Positions 57,443-64,000 of a stretch of DNA of 64,000 bases are shown piece by piece. Under the pieces are notes generated by a model, which made no database searches, was not told where the DNA came from, and saw only the letters and a list, made by a program, of their open reading frames with translations. Both the position numbers and the translations under genes were made by a program. The first letter of the stretch is position 1, and every line of letters starts with the position of its first letter. This DNA comes from Patiria pectinifera (Eukaryota > Echinodermata > Asteroidea > Valvatida > Asterinidae), in assembly GCA_029964075.1 (NCBI GenBank), contig CM057140.1, positions 7,458,643-7,522,642 on the forward strand, given 5' to 3'.

Positions 57443-58855
57443 GAAATGAGAATAAAAGAAATGGAGAGGTTCCTATTTTTTAATCCTAATATGAAACACA
57501 CGCAATTAAAAAGAGCTGTTTCGGGGAACTTCGTTACCAAAACAGCAAATTCTGAGCGGACTACTTTTCGTTAGTTGCACTCCCAAAACAAACTGCGCGT
57601 AGGCTTGACCGTTAAACTTGAATAGCGCCCTCAATCAACTAAAAGTAATCACGCAACCCGATCGTCATTGCACACTCACACTGTACAATTATTATGTAAT
57701 CATTTACCATTCTTTCTAATCACAACAGCAAAGAACCCCTTTATCTATCTTAATCCAAATATGAACACACGTAACTAGCAGGAGCTGTTTCGGCGAGCTA
57801 CGTCGCCGAAACAGCTAATTTTGCTCGAACTACTTTTCGTACTTTTACCCTAAACCAAACCTGCGTAGGCTTGACCGTTAAACTTGCATAGTGCCCTCAA
57901 TTGTATTAAATGAGAGTATCACCACAAGTAATCCTCATTGAACAATGTACTCGGTAATACATGTAGAGTTCTTTCCAATTGCTACAGTATACCAAGTAAT
58001 TCGAACACACCTTATTTTCTCTTTCAATATCGGGCGTTACACTATTGACAGCGCACTCTGTTCCTAATTATTATTTTTTTTAGCGCGTTCATTGTTACGC
58101 CGTATTGCCTATTCAACTTCACTCTCGATGTAGGAACCACCCCTCTCTCAAACTATTCTTCTTTTGTTTCTTTTCTCGCAATTAACCATTCGTTTCACGT
58201 AGCGCGACCGTTCAGTACCGGTACTGGTCTCGCACACATTGTATAAAGGCCAAATCCACAACACAGCGGTTGTTGTTTTTTAGGGTGGGCCAAACATTAT
58301 TCTGTTCCCCGAAAAAGTGGGTCCAAAATGTTCCGCCCCAAATTCGATATGAAAAGCAAGGGGGCACTAGAACTCTTCATGGCATCATTGCATGGTGGCT
58401 GAAATTTAATGCTGCACGTAACATGGCTGCCTTTTTTGCGACGTCACACTGTAAAAAAAAAATTGGTAAAAACCTTGGCTTTGTCAATGAAGATGCCACA
58501 GTGAAAATGGACATACATACGCAACGGCGGATCCGGGCGGGGGCCAACGGGGGAAATGCCCCCCCCCCCCTCTAAAAAAAAAAAGAAATTACCAATTACC
58601 CATTTCTTTTCTTTCTTTTTTTACCAGGCCAACCCAGAACAGACTGGACAACGGCCTTAAAACCGACATGATGAATGAGTAAAATTCCAGCAAGTTCAAT
58701 ATGCATGTTCTCCACTTTATAAAACTTGAGTTTGTCAACTCGCTATTACACAAAGCTGCGAAAAACGGGGGGAATTTTGTTTCAAGAAATAAAAAGGTCA
58801 TCATATCCACGTTTAGGTATATAAAAAGTCAGCGATCGTAATGCGGAAGAAATAA
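57443..58855 (+). repeat. 1.4-kb direct duplication, copy A
   Basis: It is collinear with 60728-62063. It starts AATGAGAATAAAAGAAATG and contains two internal ~270-bp subunits (from about 57490 and 57761, each with GCTGTTTCGG and TAGGCTTGACCGTTAAACTT). It then has the GCGCGACCGTTC segment, a GGCCAAATCCA-type small element and an AATAAAAAGGTCATCATAT segment near the end. Confidence 0.88.
58240..58600. mobile_element. Small G/C-tract element inside copy A
   Basis: It runs from about AGGCCAAATCCAC to a GGCGGATCCGGGC segment and C13 tract. It is related to the element at 24111-24392 and to the one in copy B (61620-61820). Confidence 0.6.
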
Positions 58856-59344
58856 ACCTATGAAGATATGAAAACTATAGTAAGATATATCAAGTTAAAA
58901 ATTCAGCAAGAAAATTCTTCAGGGATCAGTGGAAAGTACTATCACTCGGTTCCCTTGTATTTTTGAAGCAAAAGAAGCACTTAATGACGGATGGAGATGA
59001 ATAGCTTGCCTAGTAGAGTGATGTACATCGAAATTCCGAGAAACAAAATTAATGGATTGAAGAGTATAAGGTATTGGAATAGACCGATACTTTGCGGGGG
59101 GAAATACGGCGAATGTACCGCATATACGAATACATAATTTCAGCCAAAGTGCATGTTCATGAAACAGGTTTGTTTGTTTTTTTTACAAGACATTTAAATC
59201 ATTTGTTTATGACGGGAGTTTCGAAGTTTAGAGGGTTCTTTTTTACATGCATGTATGAAGGCAAAGCGCAGACTGGAGCTGACTATCCTCTAAGTGTTTC
59301 CAACTATAATTATATTAATACTCTGAGTATGAAGACTGTATGTA
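58856..59344. other. Between duplications, nothing recognised
   Basis: No repeat or domain was recognised. The open frame at 59092-59355 is unsupported. Confidence 0.4.
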
Positions 59345-59450
59345 CAACAGCCTAGTGGTACGAGTCATCGTCCACAGACCGCGGGGTCCGGGGTTCGAAA
59401 CGGACCGCGGTGCATTTTTTGGTTTTCAATACACGCGCTCAATCATTTAC
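59345..59450 (+). repeat. tRNA-derived SINE-like unit
   Basis: Box A-like AGCCTAGTGGT (59349-59359) and box B GGTTCGAAAC (59392-59401) are 33 bp apart. The GACCGCGGGGTCCG stem surrounds box B. Confidence 0.65.
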
Positions 59451-59484
59451 TTAAGAGTCTTAATTTCCCATCGTCAAATACCAA

Positions 59485-59760
59485 CCGACCTTAGCTCAAT
59501 CAGTTAAGTCATCGGCTGGGACTGTCTGCGAAGTCCAGGTTATGCATCTACTCATAGGTACGGGGCTCTTTTGCTGTCTCGGCAGCAAGGCATAGGGTGT
59601 CGCCTCGTTTCCTCCCTTAACGGTGCTTGGCCCTCCGGGGTTACATGGATGGACAGGGAAGGAGGTGTGGTGGGCCGGGGAATCCGAGACCCAGGAAGAG
59701 TCCTATATGGGAGTTGGTAACCAATCGCGACCCCTGAATGCTTGGTCAACACCACATAAC
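59485..59760 (+). repeat. Second SINE-like unit
   Basis: The head CCGACCTTAGCTCAATCAGTT has a box A-like TTAGCTCAATCAGTT (59491-59505), followed 30-40 bp later by a degenerate box B (AGTCCAGGTTATGC). A GC-rich body follows to about CTTGGTCAACACC. Confidence 0.5.
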
Positions 59761-60727
59761 TTTTTGTTTTTCTTTATCCCATTATTATTTTTTACCAATG
59801 TCGCGGCTTTATAAGGTAAAGTGAAAACGAAATGTTTTTTTGTGTTTTTTTTTTAAAATAAATTCGCCCTTAACATTTTTTTCCAGCCGGGTTACTAAAA
59901 CAGACCCTTAATTTTTACAAGCCTGCGTGTTTTTTTTATAGAGTGTGGGACGGTTACTAAAGAGTGTCTTATAAACAAGAATGTGCATACATGTAGCCTA
60001 AAACATGTATCATGAGGCACCCTTGTCAGTGTCAATAATTTGACCATAAACAAATATTAAAATTATAGACACAAAGTGATACAGGTTTGCTTGTGAATTG
60101 AATGATTTATTTCTTCCAGTCCTTTCATCTTTGCCGTAGCCTAATAATTTTTCACTCGCCAACCGGGCTACTTAGGCTTGCGGGCCACCGCTGAAGTCGA
60201 ACCCTGAGCTTATGAAACAGCTGTAGGCCTACATGTACTAACATTTCGTGACAACTAGAGGTCAAGGCGTTTGTGAGTAACAAACGCAGAGTGGACACCG
60301 TTGAGGGCTTTGAACTTGATGTTAAAACAAAAATGGGTGAAAGCCGTACACAGGAGTGTGAGCTCGTGTTTCTGTGATATTTGCATGAAATTGGGCCCAA
60401 AAATGGGTCTATTTTGCAATGGAGCGCATATGCATTTTGCAAAATGGCGATGGGCCACAGGACTACTTTTTCGGAATGACATCATTCGATGGAATTTTCT
60501 CCCAAACGTTATAGGATAAATGCACAAAAATAAAACAGAAAATATAAGATTATGAAATAAGCTTTGATTTGGTGGGTGTCTCAAACGCACGGTTCTGCAC
60601 CTTGGAGAGTTGTGGGTAACATAGACTGATTACAGAATATTTTTCATTTGTTACATTACCAAGAATATGGATCTAGATGTTCTAGGTTTTTCCCCTGGTT
60701 GGCAGCCTATAATTAGAGCCGGTTACA
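59761..60727. other. Between SINE-like units and copy B, nothing recognised
   Basis: T-rich runs near 59860 and 59930. No gene is seen. Confidence 0.4.
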
Positions 60728-62063
60728 AATGAGAATAAAAGAAATGCCTCGGTTGCTATTTTGAATCCTAACACGAAATACACGCAACTAGAACTGTTTT
60801 GGCGAATGACGTCACCAAAACAGCAAATTATACGCGAACTACTTTTCGTACGTTCAACTTCCAAAACAAACTGCGCGTAGGCTTGACCGTTAAACTTGAA
60901 TAGCGCCCTCAGTCAGCTAAAGGTAATCGCACAACTGATCGTCACTGTACGCTGTACAATTATTATGTAATCACAAACAATTCTTTCTAATCACAACAGC
61001 AAATAATCCCTTTATCTATCTTTAATATCAATATGAACACACGTAATTAAAAGGAGCTGTATCGGCAAACTACGTCGCCGAAACAGCTAATTATCTGTGA
61101 ACTACTTTTCGTACGTTTAACCCCCAACCAAACCTGCGTAGGTTTGACCGTTAAACTGAAATAGTGCCCTCAACTGACTGAGAGTATCGCCACAAATATT
61201 CATCATTGAACAATGTACTTGAATTCCTTCCAATCACTACAGTACCAAGGAATTCGATAAACGCACCTTATTTTAAATTTGGCCGTGTCCGAAATGGGCT
61301 TCCAGAGCTACGGCTACGTCTATTGTCAGCGCGTCCCCGCGTATTTTCAATGGGCGCGGACCTAGACCTAGCTCTAGACAGTTGATTCGGATGCAGCATC
61401 TCTTCCAATCGGGCGTTTACACTATTGACAGCGCACTCTGTTACGTAATGTTTTTAGCGCGTTTATTGTGACGCCGAATTGCCTATTCAACTGCACTCTC
61501 GATGGAGGAACCACCCCTCAGTCAAACTATTCTTCCTTTGTTTCACTTCTTGCAATCAACAATTCATTGCAATCGCGCGACCGTTCGGTCCGGTACTGCA
61601 TGGTCTCGCACTCACGAATGTATCAGGCCAAATCCAGGACATAGTAGGGGGTTTTTAGGGCGGGCCAAAACTTTTTTTTGTTCCCCCCAAAATGTTTTTT
61701 TTTTAAATGTTGTACGCTGGTGGCTGCCTTTTTGCGACGTCATATTCAAAAGATATGGTGGGTTTTGTTTTTTTTTGGGGGGGGATGGCCCCTGTTGCCC
61801 CCCCCCCCAATCCGCCAATGTGTATGTATGTCCCTATTCATCTGTGGCATCTTGACAAAGCCGATTGGTTGTAACCGACTTTTTTCTCATTGAGTAAAAT
61901 TCCAATGCATGTATTCCACTTCATAAATCTTGAGTTTTCAACTCGTTATCAATTATGCGATCGAAGTCATCGATTCGTGTTTTACAACATTTTTGATTCA
62001 GGAAATAAAAAGGTCATCATATTTTGGTATAAAAAAAAGAATTCATCAGCTCTTGCGGAAGTT
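60728..62063 (+). repeat. 1.4-kb direct duplication, copy B
   Basis: It has the same order of landmarks as copy A: AATGAGAATAAAAGAAATG, two GACCGTTAAACT subunits, GCGCGACCGTTCGG, a GGCCAAATCCAGG element and AATAAAAAGGTCATCATAT. It also carries a 61280-61400 insert with TCTAGAG/CTCTAGA that copy A lacks. Confidence 0.88.
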
Positions 62064-62324
62064 ATTAACATATCACATCCCTGTCCAGTTTATGAACTGT
62101 AGGTTGTCGTTATAAGGAGGGGCTTGGAAAAGAGTAATTGCTGGGGCGTTTCTGTTTAGTTTCAATACCGTATCTCGCTTCCAATGCAACAGACCCGAAT
62201 ACCGTCTAAATGCAGGTTGATCGGGTAAAGTGGTGTGTGCCCTATTTAGTGGAACTGCTTAGGTCCATTTTTGGCCCAAATCGTGCACTTTGTGGTAAAA
62301 GCATGAAATTTGGCAAATGGGGTC

Positions 62325-62830
62325 AAAATGGGCTAGAATTCATTTTAAGATCGGGACCCATCCTGGATCTTGCCCATTTTGGGGGCGGAGCTTGATTTTT
62401 TTTTAAAAGGGGGTGCAAACAATACAAACTCATAAAAACTGTATTTAACATCCATTTTCCTTGTTTTTCTATGGTTTGAAATAAACTTAAACATAAAATA
62501 TAACATTCTAGCATTCGAACACCAGTTAATTTCCACCCATTTTGTGGGTGTGGCCTAAATGTACAAAAGAGGCGGTATATCAGTTTGGTTCTAATATGGA
62601 AAACATTATTCGGTTTGGTAGTAAAATCCTGAAAATTGGCAGGTCCTGTTAAAATGGGCTGAAAATAATTTTAAGAGGTGAACACATCTTGGATCTTGCA
62701 CAATTTTGGGGGGCGGAGCTTGATTTTTCAAAAAGGGGAGTGCAAAAAATAAAAACTCAGAAAAACTGTATTTAACATCCATTTTCCTTTGTTCTTCATG
62801 CTTGAAATAAACTTAGACGTGAGAAATAAC
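62325..62830. repeat. Tandem duplication, ~328-bp period
   Basis: GGGGGCGGAGCTTGATTTTT, GTATTTAACATCCATTTTCC and TTGAAATAAACTTA recur at about 62380-62490 and 62708-62815. Confidence 0.85.
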
Positions 62831-63009
62831 TTTATGAGAAATAACACGTTAAAATTGTGCAGCAGCAGGATTCCAGTCGAACCAGTGAGTTTGGTGGTTT
62901 GAGACATCATCTTACATTGAAAGACATCATCTTACATTGCCGACGCGCATGGCTATGGCGACGCGCGCGCATACCAGAAACCAGAGCCTTTTTTGGCCTA
63001 ATAATCGTT

Positions 63010-63277
63010 TACTTCGTTTCTTATGAATAAAAAGGAGTAAATGCTTCAGATTTCAAATATGCACTTGTCATTTACAAGGCTGGGTTGGGGCAACCTTGAA
63101 ATTATAAAGCAAAATAATTCTGCGCATAAACTACTGCATTTATTAAAGTTCATAAATTACAAATGATACCATATGTTTGTATGAATAAAGCCTGGCATTT
63201 GCTTTTTCTACCACTTTCGAAGCATTTACTCGCATCTGTATGAATGAAAATTAAGCAAACACTTTTACTAAAAACCA
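63010..63277 (+). repeat. 265-bp direct repeat, copy 1
   Basis: It shares GGAGTAAATGCTTCAGATTT, AAGGCTGGGTTGGGGCAACC and AAGCAAACACTTTTACTAAA with copy 2 at 63655-63925. Confidence 0.9.
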
Positions 63278-63654
63278 TTTGCTCTTGAGTAAATTGCCTG
63301 CAAAATGTAAATCTTTACACGTTTATAAGTTTGCAGAAAATAAAACTATCGTAACCGAAACGGAAAGCGGCACAGGGGAGGGTCACGTGCTGGAGGACCG
63401 ATACAAAAAAAGCGCATCAAACGTGACGAACGCAATGCCGTTTACGTGCACAATGCGCTGTGCATCGGCACCCATGGTCTACACGTGGATTGGGTTTTCA
63501 GTCCCTACCTGATTCCGTGGGTTTTCCCCAGACTATTCTTCTGGGGTTTTCCTCCCACCTCTAAAACTGTAATTTCTTCTCATTGTCTTCTCTCTACGTT
63601 TTTTTCCCCCGGGGTTTGCGAGCTACAGTGCCTTGGGCATGCACTTTTGAGGAT

Positions 63655-63925
63655 TACTTCGTTTCGTATGAATATAAAGGAGTAAATGCTTCAGATTTTA
63701 AATATGCACTTGTCATTTACAAGGCTGGGTTGGGGCAACCTTGGAATTATAAAGTAAAATAATTCTGCGAAAAAAATACTGCATTTAATAAAAGTTCATA
63801 AAGTACAAATGATACCATGTTTGTATGAATAAAACATGGCATTTGCTTTTGCTACCACTTTGAAGCATTTACTCGCATCTTAAACCAAAAAAATTAAGCA
63901 AACACTTTTACTAAAAAATTCTGAA
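63655..63925 (+). repeat. 265-bp direct repeat, copy 2
   Basis: It is about 90 percent identical to copy 1, 648 bp downstream. The spacer contains GTGGGTTTTCCCCAGACT and GTTTTCCTCCCACCTCTAAA, a motif I associate with SINE tails in marine invertebrates. Confidence 0.9.
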
Positions 63926-64000
63926 AATAATTACTTTTTACCTTTAAGCTTTTGCTACACACTTATAAGTTTTACTTTTCTATTTCTAAAAAAAAGGAGT

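Overview
This is intron-rich, AT-rich animal DNA with no prokaryotic features. The repeat content (tRNA-derived SINE-like units, many TACATGTA palindromes, TGACCTTGAC-type repeats, RT/GIY-YIG Penelope-like and endonuclease-RT LINE relics, large numbers of small terminal-inverted-repeat elements) suggests a marine invertebrate, most likely an echinoderm or other ambulacrarian. That placement is inference from repeat style and is not secure.

One host gene is recognisable and fills most of the window on the minus strand: UTP14, a small-subunit-processome protein. Ten coding exons run from about 55.64 kb (proposed start codon) down to 7.73 kb. All have canonical GT/AG sites and their phases join without a break, giving 322 codons; the C-terminal part lies beyond the left edge. 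Coding sequence is only 966 bases of about 48 kb. The introns (up to 16.8 kb) are packed with mobile elements.

Layout from left to right. 1-7.7 kb: downstream UTP14 intron with a 32-bp minisatellite, a three-unit tandem repeat and a 1.06-kb terminal-inverted-repeat element. 8.4-9.7 kb: a Penelope-like element without its RT core, bounded by 101-bp inverted repeats. 11.6-15.6 kb: three LINE relics, one carrying a 620-bp DNA element in a precise 3-bp target duplication. 15.6-22.2 kb: palindromes and inverted-repeat composites. 23.2-26.5 kb: hairpins, nested small elements and a 935-bp foldback element with an 11-bp target duplication. 27.8-30.3 kb: UTP14 exons 8 to 6. 30.36-32.34 kb: a 1.98-kb element with eight copies of a 14-bp motif, ending 33 bp from the exon 6 splice acceptor. 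33.7-34.5 kb: a pogo/Tigger-like element. 34.7-39.2 kb: exons 5 to 3. 46.1 kb: exon 2. 48.3-49.7 kb: a second endonuclease-RT LINE. 50.2-55.3 kb: foldback elements and a GC-rich minisatellite at three sites. 55.6 kb: proposed exon 1. 57.4-62.1 kb: a 1.4-kb direct duplication. 62.3-63.9 kb: two smaller duplications.

Apart from UTP14, all coding-like sequence comes from decayed retroelements. Boundaries of degenerate repeats were read by eye and are approximate unless a target-site duplication is quoted.
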